Below are positions 6,108-6,242 of a stretch of DNA of 6,242 nt, one piece after another. The first letter of the stretch is position 1. Every line of letters begins with the position of its first letter. The stretch is from assembly GCA_937926205.1 (NCBI GenBank), contig CALEYL010000055.1, positions 1-6,242 of the forward strand, given 5' to 3'. The notes under the pieces were generated by a model. It worked only from the letters and a program-made list of their open reading frames with translations. It was not told where the DNA came from and searched no databases. Both the position numbers and the translations under genes were made by a program. The stretch comes from an uncultured Saprospiraceae bacterium (GTDB lineage: Bacteria; Bacteroidota; Bacteroidia; Chitinophagales; Saprospiraceae).

Positions 6108-6119
6108 ATTATGCATAAT
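6108..6119. repeat. 12-bp palindrome ATTATGCATAAT upstream of the regulator
   Basis: A perfect palindrome 33 nt upstream of the regulator's ATG. Its core TATGCATAA recurs inverted at 2215-2207 beyond the far end of the three-gene block. It could be an operator of the regulator gene, or one of a pair of borders marking the block as an inserted unit. The sequence alone does not decide between these. Confidence 0.5.
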
Positions 6120-6197
6120 GGTTGGCTTACTGCCGTGCCGCACGTCGTTGGGTTTGCGGGCTGGCTGTTCGGTGGCATGGACAGAGCCGTTGTTCAT
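6117..6197. repeat. Imperfect inverted repeat of about 80 bp
   Basis: GGCTTACTGCCGTGCC (6124-6139) can pair with GGCATGGACAGAGCC (6174-6188) with small bulges and one mismatch. The pairing extends outward through AATGGTTGGCT and AGCCGTTGTTCATT. The central part can form a further small stem, CCGCA (6138-6142) with TGCGG (6155-6159). It is followed within a few bases by the edge repeat at 6200-6215. Size and shape resemble an attC-type folded site or a dispersed palindromic repeat. The gap 6075-6242 contains no gene. Confidence 0.5.
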
Positions 6198-6199
6198 TC

Positions 6200-6215
6200 C
6201 CATTAAGTTAAGCGC
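6200..6215 (+). repeat. 16-bp edge repeat, right copy (inverted)
   Basis: CCATTAAGTTAAGCGC is the exact reverse complement of 31-46. It contains TTAAGTTAAGCGC (6203-6215) and the heptamer GTTAAGC (6207-6213). The following bases contain no ATG-led frame: an ATG at 6218 is stopped after two codons. A TTG at 6224 would read MKKKTK to the edge, which is too short to judge. Confidence 0.6.
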
Positions 6216-6242
6216 CTGATGTTTTGAAAAAGAAGACGAAAG

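Noticed and set aside
1..6242. CRISPR array, tRNA, rRNA, transposase or integrase gene
   Set aside because: No spaced direct repeats, no tRNA-like cloverleaf and no recombinase motifs were seen in any frame. The mobility signals are limited to short border repeats.

Overview
The window looks like chromosomal accessory DNA of a member of the Bacteroidota, probably Cytophagales-like. This is inferred from four things: an AraC-family regulator fused to a seven-helix membrane domain, a CotH-type fragment, A-rich leaders with few Shine-Dalgarno (SD) sequences, and the style of the hydrolases. Every intact gene lies on the minus strand, so the transcriptional order runs from right to left. Nothing here identifies the species.

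Layout from left to right. Positions 1-67 hold an edge repeat (GCGCTTAACTTAATGG) and the possible start of an ORF that leaves the window. Positions 81-548 encode a small AT-rich protein of unknown function, closely bracketed by a perfect 9-bp inverted repeat (GTTGGGCGT / ACGCCCAAC), much like an integron-type gene cassette. Positions 559-812 are non-coding and hold a large hairpin. Positions 813-1769 encode a GC-richer zinc-independent quinone-oxidoreductase-like protein. Positions 1770-2245 hold no intact gene but carry a plus-strand remnant of a CotH-kinase-like gene, then a hairpin and a TATGCATA palindrome. Positions 2246-6074 are a three-gene block: a membrane-bound AraC-type regulator, a PAF-acetylhydrolase-like alpha/beta hydrolase and a beta-lactamase-fold serine hydrolase. 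The last two are 12 nt apart and almost certainly co-transcribed. Positions 6075-6242 hold another TTATGCATAA palindrome, an imperfect 80-bp inverted repeat, and an inverted copy of the left-edge 16-mer.

How the genes may work together: the regulator has seven predicted membrane helices and a cytoplasmic DNA-binding C-terminus. It lies directly upstream of two hydrolases that both start with an uncleaved-looking N-terminal membrane segment. The simplest model is a membrane sensor controlling envelope ester or amide hydrolases, possibly through a 16-bp palindrome at 4885-4900. The substrates are unknown.

The most unusual signal is the set of short cassette-like borders. A core TTAAGTTRRGCGY occurs three times (31-43, 550-562, 6203-6215) and contains the integron-like heptamer GTTRRRY. 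Together with the hairpins and paired inverted borders, it suggests a mosaic of exchangeable gene units. No integrase or transposase is present, so the mechanism remains inference.
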